A stretch of DNA of 64,000 nt, taken from positions 700,734 through 764,733 of the forward strand of contig NZ_FXXA01000002.1 in NCBI RefSeq assembly GCF_900184265.1. Reading direction: 5' to 3'. The position numbers and the translations under genes were made by a program. Origin of the DNA: Eggerthella timonensis. Its GTDB lineage: Bacteria; Actinomycetota; Coriobacteriia; Coriobacteriales; Eggerthellaceae. The notes below the pieces were generated by a model. The model was not told where the DNA came from and made no database searches. It worked only from the letters and a program-made list of their open reading frames with translations. Shown in pieces: positions 8,230 through 17,026 of the stretch. Numbering within the stretch: position 1 is the first letter of the stretch; every line of letters begins with the position of its first letter.

Positions 8230-8802
8230 ATGGTCATGGATAGAGCGAAAATCGAAGAGGGCGTGCGGCTCATTCTCGAGGGCGTGGGAGAGGATCCCCG
8301 GCGCGAGGGGCTGCTGAAAACTCCCGAGCGCGTGGCGAAGATGTACGAAGAGGTGTTCGCCGGGCTCACCGAAGACCCTGCCGAGCATTTCGAAACCACG
8401 TTCGACGAGCATCACGAGGAAATGGTCCTTGTGCGCGACATCCCGTTCTACTCGATGTGCGAGCATCACCTCGTGCCGTTCTTCGGCGTGGCGCACGTCG
8501 CCTACATCCCGGCGGCCGACGGGCGTATCTGCGGCCTGTCGAAGCTCGCGCGCCTAGTGGATGCGTTCGCGAAGCGCCCGCAGGTACAGGAGCGCCTGAC
8601 CTCGCAAATCGCCGACACCCTGATCGAACAACTGCATCCGCAGGGCGTGATCGTGGTGCTGGAAGCCGAGCACATGTGCATGAGCATGCGCGGCGTGAAG
8701 AAGCCGGGCACGAAAACCATGACGAGCGCCGTCCGCGGTGCCTTCGAGAAAAGCCAAGCGACGCGCGCCGAAGCGCTGTCGCTCATCTTCGCACGCCGCT
8801 AA
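8230..8802 (+). CDS. folE: GTP cyclohydrolase I
   Basis: Converts GTP to 7,8-dihydroneopterin triphosphate, the first step of tetrahydrofolate synthesis. It has 190 residues, typical of the short bacterial form. Visible signatures are [15 protein letters not shown] near 30-45, the catalytic and zinc-binding [11 protein letters not shown] near 76-86, the GLSKLARLV region, and [14 protein letters not shown] near 142-155 with the second zinc Cys. The start is ATG 8230; the ATG at 8236 is an alternative. It is probably monocistronic: no other folate gene adjoins, and the next gene begins 89 bases on, after a parS-type site. Confidence 0.95.
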   Translation: MVMDRAKIEEGVRLILEGVGEDPRREGLLKTPERVAKMYEEVFAGLTEDPAEHFETTFDEHHEEMVLVRDIPFYSMCEHHLVPFFGVAHVAYIPAADGRICGLSKLARLVDAFAKRPQVQERLTSQIADTLIEQLHPQGVIVVLEAEHMCMSMRGVKKPGTKTMTSAVRGAFEKSQATRAEALSLIFARR

Positions 8803-8835
8803 GGCTCGCACGTCGTTTCGGCACGGTGTCGCGAA

Positions 8836-8851
8836 TGTTTCACGTGAAACA
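8836..8851. promoter_or_regulatory. parS-type ParB-binding palindrome
   Basis: TGTTTCACGTGAAACA, a perfect 16-bp palindrome identical to the bacterial parS consensus that ParB (Spo0J) binds to load chromosome-segregation complexes. Such sites cluster near the replication origin in most bacteria. It is intergenic, between folE and the ACT-domain gene. Identical sites are at 57310 and 58031. Confidence 0.8.
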
Positions 8852-8891
8852 TTCGTTCGCTATCGAAGACCATGAGGAAAGGAACCAATCA

Positions 8892-9161
8892 ATGAAGTGT
8901 GTAGTCTCCGTTCTGGGCAAGGACCGCAGCGGCATCGTCGCCGAGGTTGCCACGGCGCTTGCCGCATGCGGCGCGAACATCGACGACATCAGCCAGACCA
9001 TCCTGGACGACATCTTCTCGATGACCATGCTGACCACGCTCAATCCCGAGGTGGCCGACTTCAACGCGGTGCAGGAGAAGCTTGAGGCTGTGGGCGAGTC
9101 CCTCGGCGTCCAGATCATCATCCAGCGCGAGGACGTCTTCCAGTTCATGTATAAGATCTAA
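8892..9161 (+). CDS. ACT-domain protein (UPF0237 type)
   Basis: Small single-domain ACT protein of 89 residues. It starts MKCVVSVLGKDRSGIVAEVAT, the standard UPF0237/GcvR-like opening, followed by ANIDDISQTILDDIFSMTMLTTL. ACT domains bind small ligands such as amino acids. Stand-alone members of this group are probably regulators, but their ligand is not known. The start ATG has GAGGAAAGGA upstream. Its promoter region contains the parS-type palindrome at 8836. Confidence 0.88.
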   Translation: MKCVVSVLGKDRSGIVAEVATALAACGANIDDISQTILDDIFSMTMLTTLNPEVADFNAVQEKLEAVGESLGVQIIIQREDVFQFMYKI

Positions 9162-9180
9162 CGAAAAGCTGCCGCACGTC

Positions 9181-9208
9181 GCCGAGGGACGCGGATGCGC
9201 CCCTCGGC
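9181..9208. terminator. Hairpin between convergent genes
   Basis: GCCGAGGG and its complement form an 8-bp stem around a 12-base loop, between the ACT gene (+) and the flavoprotein gene (-). Only a weak T-run follows on the + strand. Confidence 0.5.
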
Positions 9209-9214
9209 ATGCGT

Positions 9215-10939
9215 TTAATCCAGCTTGCCTGCGGCCAGATCCTTGCCGAGGACGTACGGCAAGGTGATGCAGGTGGCTCCGTAGTTCATGCCCTCCATCG
9301 CGAACGTGTAGGTGCCCGAGTAGAAGTTGCCGATCATGCAACCGGCGTTGAACAGGCCTTCGATCGGCTGATCGTCCTTGTCGAGCACGCGAAGGTCGGG
9401 GTCGGTGCGCAGGCCGCCCAAAGAGGTGAGGAAGCCGGGGGAGAAGGACGCGCCGTAGAAGGGGCCGTCGTTCTCGCCGATGGGGATGAGCTTGTCGGCG
9501 GTCTTGTAGAAGTCGGTGTCTACGCCCGCTTCGCACATCTTGTTGTAACGCTCGACGGTCTCGATGGTCGCTGCGGGCAGGCCGAGCTTCGAGATCACTT
9601 CTTCGCGCGTATCCGCTTTGACGATGCCGAAGCCGTCGGCATCCGTGTCCCAGCGTTCGATAACCTCTTCAGTGGTGAAGTACTCGCCATGAGGGTAGTT
9701 GATGGCGCCCCACGGGCCGCCCGCTTCGGCGCGATTGGCTCCCCAGATGCAATAGGCGGTCTTCTCGGGCAGATGCATGATGGTTGCGCAGGCAAGGCCT
9801 CCCAACGCGTCCTCGTTCATGAAACGGTGGCCGGCGTTGTCCACCATGAGGCCGGTATGGCTCGTATACGGTTGGTCGCCGGGAAGATTGGGACGGCCGA
9901 GCATGATGTTGTTGGGCTCCTTTTGCCATGCGCCGCCCACCCACAGCTCCATTTTATGACCGTCTCCGGGCATGAGCCCGCCCATCCATATGCCCTGGTC
10001 GTAATTGATGTCGGTCGTGAAGTCGCACAGCTCGACGGCCTGGGGGCAGTAGCGTTCCATCATGTCCCTGTCGTGGGAGAAATCGCCGGTTGCCATGATG
10101 ACCGCCTTGGAACCGACGTATTTGGTGAACGTACCGTCGGCGTTGGAGGCGATGACCGCGTCCACGCGTCCTTCGGTGCCGTTGGCGACCCCGCCGCGCA
10201 CCAGTTGCTCGCCCTTGACGTTCCAACGCACGTCTACTCCCAGGTCTTCGGCGACGTATCGTCCCATCTCCGTTGCGATGTGTCCCTCGCCGTTTCCGAT
10301 GGAGCCCTTCAACTCGCTGTCGTCAACGTAGAACGCGTGGGCCGCGGGCGGCGTGAACATGGGGTCGCCCTCTTTGTATTCCGGGCCCGACTCGATCGTG
10401 GTCTTGATGCCGGCTTTGGCCGCTATGTCGATGATCCAGTTGATGGCTTCCTCGGAGTTGTTGTAGAACTTGTACCACAGGGCCGGTTTGAAGTTGCCGC
10501 CGTTGGCCAGGTACTCCTTGCGGTAGAACCACGTGGGATCCATGCGCGGAATGCCCATCTCCTCCATAACCTTCGAGTACACGCCGTTATTGGATCCGCC
10601 GCGACTCACGGGTCCCTTCGATGCGCTGATGAGCGTCACCTTCAAGCCGTTTTCAGCGCAGGAAGCGGCGGCCACCAGTCCGCTCATGCCGCCGCCCACC
10701 ACCACGACGTCGGTTTCGACCGTCTCCGCGATCGCGTCGTCGCCGATGGGGTCGGGTGCGATCTCGAAGCTCCATTGCTGCCCGGCGCTGTTCGCAACCG
10801 CCGTCTGAGCGGCATCCGGTTTGCTTTCCGACGTTCCCGTTGCGGGCGAGCATGCGGCCAACGCGCTACCCGCAATGAGGCCCGCGGCGCTCAGCGCCGC
10901 CCCTTTGACGAAGCTGCGACGATTCAGATTGCCCTCCAT
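9215..10939 (-). CDS. Tat-exported FAD-dependent reductase lipoprotein
   Basis: Flavoprotein of the fumarate reductase/flavocytochrome c (FAD_binding_2) superfamily, 574 residues. It has a twin-arginine signal (NRRSFVKGAAL, residues 6-16) and a lipobox-like AAC with Cys 30, so it is predicted to fold in the cytoplasm and be exported to the outer face of the membrane. The dinucleotide-binding motif VVVVGGGMSG is at 78-87, and a GFSH/ATGDF-type segment follows the capping domain. No FMN-binding domain is present, so electrons must come from a separate donor. Coriobacteria use such proteins as respiratory reductases for organic acceptors such as enoates and catechols; the acceptor here cannot be read from sequence. 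It is divergent from a LuxR-type regulator, which is its likely controller. Confidence 0.85.
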   Translation of the reverse strand: MEGNLNRRSFVKGAALSAAGLIAGSALAACSPATGTSESKPDAAQTAVANSAGQQWSFEIAPDPIGDDAIAETVETDVVVVGGGMSGLVAAASCAENGLKVTLISASKGPVSRGGSNNGVYSKVMEEMGIPRMDPTWFYRKEYLANGGNFKPALWYKFYNNSEEAINWIIDIAAKAGIKTTIESGPEYKEGDPMFTPPAAHAFYVDDSELKGSIGNGEGHIATEMGRYVAEDLGVDVRWNVKGEQLVRGGVANGTEGRVDAVIASNADGTFTKYVGSKAVIMATGDFSHDRDMMERYCPQAVELCDFTTDINYDQGIWMGGLMPGDGHKMELWVGGAWQKEPNNIMLGRPNLPGDQPYTSHTGLMVDNAGHRFMNEDALGGLACATIMHLPEKTAYCIWGANRAEAGGPWGAINYPHGEYFTTEEVIERWDTDADGFGIVKADTREEVISKLGLPAATIETVERYNKMCEAGVDTDFYKTADKLIPIGENDGPFYGASFSPGFLTSLGGLRTDPDLRVLDKDDQPIEGLFNAGCMIGNFYSGTYTFAMEGMNYGATCITLPYVLGKDLAAGKLD

Positions 10940-11118
10940 GATGAAACTCCCTTCCTTGGATTGCTTCTTCGGGGCACCGCGCCGTTCGGCGACGTTTGCG
11001 CCCCGAGCTGATCGCAGCCTAAACGATCAGGAGAAACAAGACCTCACCCACCCTAGGTGGTTTTTCGTCCAGAAGATCGGACGTCGCGAGTGCCCGGTAA
11101 GGAGGTCGAACGGTGCGG

Positions 11119-11124
11119 TACAAT
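11119..11124 (+). promoter_or_regulatory. Putative -10 element (TACAAT) of LuxR-type gene
   Basis: GGTACAATG in the 254-base region between the divergent flavoprotein and regulator genes. The same string precedes the second LuxR-type gene at 15242. Confidence 0.4.
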
Positions 11125-11193
11125 GAGCGCGCGGGGGGCTCGGGCGAGGGGCTCGGCCGCTTGCTATCCGTGCACGGAGGGAGGTGCGGATCG

Positions 11194-12651
11194 GTGGGAT
11201 TCGTTCTGAAAAACATGAAGCGAGAGCAGGTGCTGGTTGCGCTTGCCTACGGGTTCTTTTTGGCATGCACCTCGGTAACGTTGTGGGGAGGGTACCTTCG
11301 ATTCCTGACTGCGCAGGAAAGCCCGGATGCGCTCATGCTCGAGTACTTCGTGCGAACCGCGACGCTTCCGCTGTCGCTTGCGGTTTCCGGGTTGGTTGCC
11401 TTTCGTCATCCTAAGGCGAGGCTGTGGCGTTCGCCGGTGTTGGCGTTGGTTCTCTTTCTTGCGGGCGCGCTGCTCGTGGTCTTGCAAAACGGCGGCGTGA
11501 TCCCGTCCGGTTGGTCGCTTGTCGTAGTGGGCGCATGCTTCGGCTGGGGGAGCGGTCTCATGTTCGGCGCTCTGCAAGAGGTCGTAGCCGCGCAAAAGGT
11601 CTTCACGGCGGGCATTGTCGTGTTTGTCGCCGCCGGGATATCGGCGCTGCTGTTTTTCGCCGTCGAAGTGCTGCCGGCGAACGCGGCACCGTGGGCATCG
11701 CTGTTCGCGTTCGCGCCCATTGCGGTGCTTCTCACCCGTATTGCTTGGAAGTGCGCGCCGAAAGTGCACCCCATGTTCGATACCGTGCCCGAGCAACGGC
11801 GCGATCGGTGCCGCGAAGCTGCTTCCGAATTATGGCGTCCGCTGCTTTGCGTTGCGTTCTCGGCGTTCATCGTAGGCATCGTGCGCGTCGGCTCGCTTGC
11901 GGTCGGCGGTTCGATAGGGCAAACAAACGAGAGCAATATGATCGGCTTGCTCGCGGCTTCGGTTGCCCTGCTGGCTACCTGGAAACTCCTGTACGAACGC
12001 GTGACGCTTATGCGTCTGTATCAGATACTCTTCCCGCTCACGGCTACGGCGTTTCTGCTGCTGCCGCTTCTTGAGGGAACATTTCACCAGGTGGTTCGCT
12101 CTCTCGTGTTTCTGGTGTTTTCGGTTACGTCTTCGCTTATGGTGGTGTCGTGCGCTCGGACGGCGCGCAACCAATCGCTTGCCCCCGTGCTGGTGTACGG
12201 CCTTTTCGCCGGCATCGTCTATGCGTGCTCTCTCGCGGGTTCCGTCGTGGGCTTGTACGTGGGCGCGGGTCGAGGCGTCGGGCTGGCGGAGCTGTCGGTT
12301 GTCGCGTTGGTTGCGGTCTATGCTCTGTCGGTTGCGATGGTGGCGCCGCATGGAAGGAAGGCGAGGCGCGGCAAGGCGGCCTCGGGGGAAGAGCTGTCCC
12401 CTTCGTCCGTCGATGTGGCGGGCGATACGGTGTCAGCCGGCTGCGCGGTTGCGGTCGAGCGATATAGGCTGTCGCGTCGAGAGGCCGAGGTCCTCGATCT
12501 CCTGGCGCGCGGACGCGACGTGCCGTATGTAGCCGAGGAGCTGGTCATATCGAAGAACACGGTGCGCACCCATACGAAGAGCATCTTCGCGAAAACGGGA
12601 GTTCACTCGCGCCAAGAGCTTATCGACCTGGTGGAGTCCATCGAGGCGTAA
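11194..12651 (+). CDS. LuxR-type regulator with polytopic membrane domain
   Basis: Membrane-embedded transcription factor of 485 residues. About 12 hydrophobic segments cover residues 10-390. A cytoplasmic linker and a LuxR-type helix-turn-helix follow at about 420-480 (LSRREAEVLDLLARG ... ISKNTVRTHTKSIFAKTGVHSRQEL). This architecture is abundant in Eggerthella relatives, beside respiratory reductase genes, where the membrane part is thought to sense the substrate. The start is GTG 11194 because GGAGGGAGG lies eight bases upstream; the in-frame ATG 11215 is an alternative, and longer forms (from 11113) lack a ribosome-binding site. It is divergent from the flavoprotein at 9215-10939. Confidence 0.87.
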   Translation: MGFVLKNMKREQVLVALAYGFFLACTSVTLWGGYLRFLTAQESPDALMLEYFVRTATLPLSLAVSGLVAFRHPKARLWRSPVLALVLFLAGALLVVLQNGGVIPSGWSLVVVGACFGWGSGLMFGALQEVVAAQKVFTAGIVVFVAAGISALLFFAVEVLPANAAPWASLFAFAPIAVLLTRIAWKCAPKVHPMFDTVPEQRRDRCREAASELWRPLLCVAFSAFIVGIVRVGSLAVGGSIGQTNESNMIGLLAASVALLATWKLLYERVTLMRLYQILFPLTATAFLLLPLLEGTFHQVVRSLVFLVFSVTSSLMVVSCARTARNQSLAPVLVYGLFAGIVYACSLAGSVVGLYVGAGRGVGLAELSVVALVAVYALSVAMVAPHGRKARRGKAASGEELSPSSVDVAGDTVSAGCAVAVERYRLSRREAEVLDLLARGRDVPYVAEELVISKNTVRTHTKSIFAKTGVHSRQELIDLVESIEA

Positions 12652-12724
12652 CCCAACGATACTCAACCATCTTCGGCGCAACGAAACCTGCTCGTGAGGA
12701 CGGTTCGTGTCAGGATTACGAGCT

Positions 12725-12895
12725 CTATGTGATGCAGAATCGGGTTTTTGGCAATTCTGCCCGACTACGGTTGATCGGATCGATCGTTTTTTTGAGTTCG
12801 GCGAAATGCGAGCTGGGGTTTCTTCGGAACGAATCGGTCTCGGCGTCGGCTGATGTGAGAAAGCATTGCCAAAAACCCGATTCTGCATCACATAG
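12725..12895. repeat. 31-bp perfect inverted repeat, 109-base spacer
   Basis: Arms 12725-12755 and 12865-12895 are exact complements, with core TGATGCAGAATCGGG and TTTTTGGCAAT inside. The 171-base unit occupies most of the 417-base gap between the LuxR-type gene and the next flavoprotein. The spacer has no open reading frame of note. It looks like a miniature inverted-repeat element or the relic of a larger one. Its termini differ from the four-copy family at 28059, 29236, 52063 and 59302. Confidence 0.8.
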
Positions 12896-12976
12896 GGCCA
12901 AAGATTGGTCGCAGGGTGGCAGCAGGCGCGGGCTGGCGGGCGCGGGCCTGTCCGAGGCATAGCCCGTCGAATCAAA

Positions 12977-13018
12977 AAGCGCATCGGCCCGGTCCTGGGG
13001 GACCCGGTCGATGCGCTT
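12977..13018 (-). terminator. Terminator of flavoprotein gene
   Basis: On the minus strand, AAGCGCATCG pairs with CGATGCGCTT, with an inner GGTCC/GGACC-type stem, and is followed by a T-run (TTTTTGAT). It lies 50 bases after the stop at 13069. Confidence 0.75.
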
Positions 13019-13068
13019 CGGGAGGGGATGCGCCGTGGTGCGCGGCGCGCGGGTAAGCGGGGTTGCGG

Positions 13069-15009
13069 CTACGCGGCGTCGGTGCCGAACAGGGCGTTCG
13101 CCACGGCGAAGCCCTCGCCCTGCACGCCGATGCCGCAGCTGCCGATGATGGTCTCGCCGATGGCGCGCAGGCCGGGGATGGCAGCGCCGCTTTCGTCGAG
13201 CACCTGGTAGCTATCGTAGATGTCCACGTTCAGGCCGCCCACGGTGATGTGCATGGCCCAGGTGCGGGGGCTCGCGTAGAACGGCGGGTTCTCGATGGGG
13301 CTCTCCTCGGAGAACGTGGTGCGCCCGAAGTCGGGGTCCTCGCCCGCGCGGCATAGCTCGTTGTAGCGCTCAATGGTTGCCGCCAGCGCCGCGCCGCCGC
13401 AGCCGATCTGCTCGCCCAGCTCCTCGATGGTGTCGGCGCGGTAGAGTTGCCCCTGGTCGATAAGGCTTTGCAGGTTGTGGCCGTAGCGGTTGACGTCGCC
13501 GTTCACGCGGCAGGTGTCGGCATCCGAGATCATGAACATCATCTGGTCGGTCTGCTCCATGATGTGCTGCGTCATCGTGTAGCGGTCCTTCACCTCGTCC
13601 ATGAAGCGCTTGCCCTCCTTGTTGACGATGGCGCAGTCGATGTCGTCGCCCACGGTGGTCTCGTCGGTGGAGTTCTTGCAGTCGGCGAAGGGGAAGGGCA
13701 TCTGGGTGTCCATGAGCGCCACGGTGCCTCCTGCGGCCAGGCCCATCGTGATGCCGTCGCCCGTGTGGCCGTATGCGTTCGTCGTGGGAATGTCGGTGCC
13801 TTCCTTGAACGGCCACATGGTGTTGTACTCGCGCAGCATGTCGGGGTTGCCCGAGAAGCCGCCCGTCGCCAGAATGACGCCCTTCTCGCCGCGCACGCGG
13901 TACGTGGTACCGTCGGGGCCCGTGGCCACGGCGCCCACCACCTCGCCGTTCTCGATGATCAGCTCGTTCGCGGGCGTGTTCAGGTAGATCTCCACCGGGT
14001 AGTCGTTCTTTTCAATAGTGTCTTGGTAGAACATGAAGTAGCCCTGGCCGCACACGCCTTCCTTCGGCGACGTCCAGCGCGGCCACGAGTAGCCCACGAT
14101 GCCGCACAGGTCTTTGAACTGGAAGCCTTCGGACACCAGCCAGTCGTCGAGGTCGGCGATGTTCTCGGCTGTGCGCAGCATCTCGTCGTACTCGCCCTCG
14201 CCTTGCAGCTTGTACTGCAGCGCGTGCAGGTAGATGGAGTCGAACACCTTGTCGCTGCCCGAGGCTTTCCAAGCATCGTAATCGGCCTGGAGCAGCGCCA
14301 CCTGCTCGGGGGTCATCACGGAAGGCGCCTGCGCCAGCTCGTCGGCCAACTCGTTCTCGTAGCTATCGGTCATCTTCTCGCGCAGCTCGTCGGGGGCGTT
14401 GATGTACTCCAGGTAGCCGCCGGACACCAGCGCGTTGCCGCCGATAGTGCAGCTCTTCTCCAGCACGACGACCTTCTTCGCGCCCAGGCGGGCAGCGGTC
14501 AGTGCGGCGACGGTTCCCGATGCGCCCGAGCCCACGATGACCACGTCGGCGTCGAGCTCCTCGACGGCGGTGGACGGCGCGGGCGGCACGTACGATCCCG
14601 CCAGCGCGTTCTTCTTGCCGCCGGCCTGCTTCACGCAGTCGGTGACGGCGTTCTTGATGGCCATGCTGGTCAGCGACGCGCCCGTGATGACGTCGACGTC
14701 GAGGGACTGGTGCTCCACGATGGCCGCGGGGATGCGCTCGATGGCGGCGTCGGAGATGAACTTCGTCTCCTCATGCTTCGTGACGGCGACGGCGGTCAGC
14801 GCGTCCTCGCTGAACGTGGCCTCCACGTGCACGGGGCCGAACTTGCCCTGGCCCGAAGCGGTGTACGTGCCGGCTTTGAAGCCTTTGGTCGACGCGTTGG
14901 CGGTGGGCGCGCAGCCCGAAAGGCCGAAGACGGCGACCGAGACGCCGGCCACGGTCAGGGTCTTCATAAAGCTGCGGCGTGTGAGCCCGTTGAGTCCGAG
15001 TTCGTTCAT
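13069..15009 (-). CDS. Tat-exported flavin reductase with N-terminal FMN-binding domain
   Basis: Two-domain flavoprotein, 646 residues. Twin-arginine signal TRRSFMKTLTVAG at 10-22; lipobox-like SGC with Cys 33. An FMN-binding domain at about 45-127 carries DVITGAS (106-112), the motif through which FMN is covalently attached to Thr/Ser by ApbE in NqrC/RnfG-like domains. The FAD_binding_2 domain begins with VIVGSGASG at 157-165 and runs to the C-terminus. This FMN-FAD order is that of urocanate- and enoate-type reductases, in which FMN relays electrons to the FAD active site. The start ATG 15009 directly precedes the Tat signal; upstream in-frame starts are unsupported. It is divergent from a LuxR-type regulator. 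The substrate is unknown. Confidence 0.87.
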   Translation of the reverse strand: MNELGLNGLTRRSFMKTLTVAGVSVAVFGLSGCAPTANASTKGFKAGTYTASGQGKFGPVHVEATFSEDALTAVAVTKHEETKFISDAAIERIPAAIVEHQSLDVDVITGASLTSMAIKNAVTDCVKQAGGKKNALAGSYVPPAPSTAVEELDADVVIVGSGASGTVAALTAARLGAKKVVVLEKSCTIGGNALVSGGYLEYINAPDELREKMTDSYENELADELAQAPSVMTPEQVALLQADYDAWKASGSDKVFDSIYLHALQYKLQGEGEYDEMLRTAENIADLDDWLVSEGFQFKDLCGIVGYSWPRWTSPKEGVCGQGYFMFYQDTIEKNDYPVEIYLNTPANELIIENGEVVGAVATGPDGTTYRVRGEKGVILATGGFSGNPDMLREYNTMWPFKEGTDIPTTNAYGHTGDGITMGLAAGGTVALMDTQMPFPFADCKNSTDETTVGDDIDCAIVNKEGKRFMDEVKDRYTMTQHIMEQTDQMMFMISDADTCRVNGDVNRYGHNLQSLIDQGQLYRADTIEELGEQIGCGGAALAATIERYNELCRAGEDPDFGRTTFSEESPIENPPFYASPRTWAMHITVGGLNVDIYDSYQVLDESGAAIPGLRAIGETIIGSCGIGVQGEGFAVANALFGTDAA

Positions 15010-15241
15010 GATGCTCCTCTTCTTAGTTCTCCTGAATCGGTTCGGCCGGCCCGCGTTCCGTATGGCCGCCGTCGCCCTCCCTGGCGAATGACCAGAAGGT
15101 ACGCCCGCCCGGCGGCCGCGGCAATGCTTTGCGAGGATGAAACCGCGTATGAACTTTGTAACCCGAACTGTAAACCGACCAGGTGGGAAGCTGTTTTTGG
15201 AGAAAGCTCCACCCGGCTGCGCGACCGCGTGGCGCGTTTGG

Positions 15242-15247
15242 TACAAT
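15242..15247 (+). promoter_or_regulatory. Putative -10 element (TACAAT), possible leaderless start
   Basis: GGTACAATGCC ends only six bases before the best ATG (15254), and no ribosome-binding site lies between. If used, the mRNA would start at or near the ATG, that is, be leaderless, which is common in actinobacteria. Confidence 0.4.
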
Positions 15248-15253
15248 GCCAGC

Positions 15254-16741
15254 ATGCAGACAGCCGAAGGCCATACAGGGGAGCGCGGAGGGGAGCGAGC
15301 GGGGGAGCAGGACGCCCCGGTCGACCTGCTGCACGACGCGCAGCGGCGCATCGCCGACCTGCGCTATCTGTCGCTGTGCTTCTTCGGCTTCGCGTTCGTG
15401 CGCGCGTGGGACGACATCTCGTTCGCGCGGTTCGCTGCGCTCTATCCCGACAGCCCGTGGTTCGGCCAGGACCTCATGAGCCTGGGGATGCTGCCCGTGT
15501 TCATCGTCTGCGTGGTGGCGGCGCGGAAGCTGGCGCCGCTGTATCGGCGCCGCGCGGTCGTGATCGTGGCGCCCGTGTGCATGGTGGCGTCGGTGCTGCT
15601 GTACGAGCTGGCGGTCGCGTCGCCGGGAGCTGCGGGCTCGTCGGCGTCGGCGGCCTTCCCGCTCGTCGTGGCCAGCGCGCTGTTGGCCGGCGTGGGCGCG
15701 GCGCTGTCCATCCTGCAATGGGCCGAGCTGCAGGCGTGCCTCAACTCGCTGCAGATCGTGCTGTACGTGTCGGGCGCGTTCTTCCTGGGGTCGGTCATCG
15801 GGTGGATGACCTTCGGCATGGGCGAGTCGCGCCTGGTGGTGGCCCTGCTCGTGCTGCCGTTGCTGTCGTTCGCGTGCCTGAAGGTGGGCTTTGCGAAGAT
15901 CCCTGCCGTGGATCTGCCGAAGCGCACGTGGGGCAAGCTGCGATTCCCGTGGAAGCTCGTCATCGTGCTGGGCGTGTACGAGTTCGTCCTGGGCGTGAAG
16001 CAGGGCGCGCCGACGTTCCAGAACGACCTGTTCATCTTCGGCGTGATGCTGGCTTCGGCTATCTTATTCATCGTGTCGTACTTCTTCTCGCACAAGTTCG
16101 ACTTCACGCGGGTGTACCGCACGCCGTTCGTGCTGATGGTGTGCGGCCTCTTGGCCACGCTGCTGTCGTTCTCGTCGAACAGCGCGGTGTCCGACGTGCT
16201 CGTGTCCGCCGGTTACGCGCTCATGTTCCTCATGCTGACGGTGCTGCTGTGCGACCTGTCGCATCGCTACGGCGTGTCGGCCGTGCTGCTGTGCGGTATC
16301 GAGGAGCTGGTGATGTTCGCCAGCGTGGGCGGCCACCTCGTGTCGGCCGGCATGGCGGAGGGGGTCATCCCGGTGCTGCCCGACGACGCGGCCGTGTCGG
16401 TGCCGCTCGTGATCCTCGTGGTGGTGGCCAGCATGGTGCTGCTGTCCGAGCGCGAGTACTCGCGGTGGGGTGCGTCGTTCTTCGGCGTGGGGAAGCTGGC
16501 GCAGGACGGCGATGAGCAGGGACGATTCGCCGCGCGCTGCACCGAGCTGGGCGAGCGCTACCGCCTGAGCCCTCGCGAGAAGGAAGTGTTCCAGCTGCTG
16601 GCGCTCGGCAAAAGCGCTGCCGACATCGAGCGCGAGCTCTACATCGCGAACGGCACCTTCAAGTCGCACACCCGCCGCATCTACCAGAAGCTCGGCATCC
16701 ACAGCCGAGCCGAGCTGGACGAGATGCTGCGCGGGGAGTAA
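15254..16741 (+). CDS. LuxR-type regulator with polytopic membrane domain
   Basis: Membrane-anchored LuxR-type regulator of 495 residues. A charged N-terminus is followed by about 10-12 hydrophobic segments (roughly 35-400). The C-terminal helix-turn-helix is at about 430-490, LSPREKEVFQLLALGKSAADIERELYI and its KSHTRRIYQKLGIHSRAEL half. The start was set at ATG 15254, where the reading frame first meets a TACAAT box; no Shine-Dalgarno is visible, so the start is uncertain. It is divergent from the FMN/FAD reductase (13069-15009) and probably controls it in response to the reductase's substrate. Confidence 0.85.
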   Translation: MQTAEGHTGERGGERAGEQDAPVDLLHDAQRRIADLRYLSLCFFGFAFVRAWDDISFARFAALYPDSPWFGQDLMSLGMLPVFIVCVVAARKLAPLYRRRAVVIVAPVCMVASVLLYELAVASPGAAGSSASAAFPLVVASALLAGVGAALSILQWAELQACLNSLQIVLYVSGAFFLGSVIGWMTFGMGESRLVVALLVLPLLSFACLKVGFAKIPAVDLPKRTWGKLRFPWKLVIVLGVYEFVLGVKQGAPTFQNDLFIFGVMLASAILFIVSYFFSHKFDFTRVYRTPFVLMVCGLLATLLSFSSNSAVSDVLVSAGYALMFLMLTVLLCDLSHRYGVSAVLLCGIEELVMFASVGGHLVSAGMAEGVIPVLPDDAAVSVPLVILVVVASMVLLSEREYSRWGASFFGVGKLAQDGDEQGRFAARCTELGERYRLSPREKEVFQLLALGKSAADIERELYIANGTFKSHTRRIYQKLGIHSRAELDEMLRGE

Positions 16742-16819
16742 GAGCGGGCGCGGGCCGCGCGGCACGCGCTCATCTGCCGAACCCCGTCGCTCGCGTCACG
16801 CACTTGGCTCGCGGCAGGA

Positions 16820-16835
16820 TGTTTCCCGTGAAACA
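16820..16835. promoter_or_regulatory. Near-consensus parS-type site
   Basis: TGTTTCCCGTGAAACA differs from the perfect site at 8836 by one base (A to C), which breaks the central CACGTG. It may be a weak or decayed ParB site. The rest of the 400-base gap 16742-17141 holds no gene. Confidence 0.45.
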
Positions 16836-17026
16836 TTTGTCCGCATCGTGCCTCGCTCGTAGGTCGATTCCCGCATCGCGCCCCGCTCCTGAGTTGCTCT
16901 CCCGCACGGGTATTCGCACCCGTCTTCGCCCGAAGCGCACGCATCCGGGCCTCGTAGCGTGTGTTTCGGGCGAAGATGTGCCTCCCGCCACCCCTCCCGC
17001 GCAAGTCACCCCAATTGTGACTTTAA

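Noticed and set aside
9209-11011. 600-residue plus-strand frame opposite the flavoprotein at 9215-10939
   Set aside because: Complement of a recognised gene; no motif or ribosome-binding site.
13447-16515. Long plus-strand frame opposite the flavoprotein and overlapping the LuxR-type gene
   Set aside because: Composition is Val/His/Arg-rich without domains; the FAD/FMN motifs on the minus strand and the LuxR-type frame explain the region.
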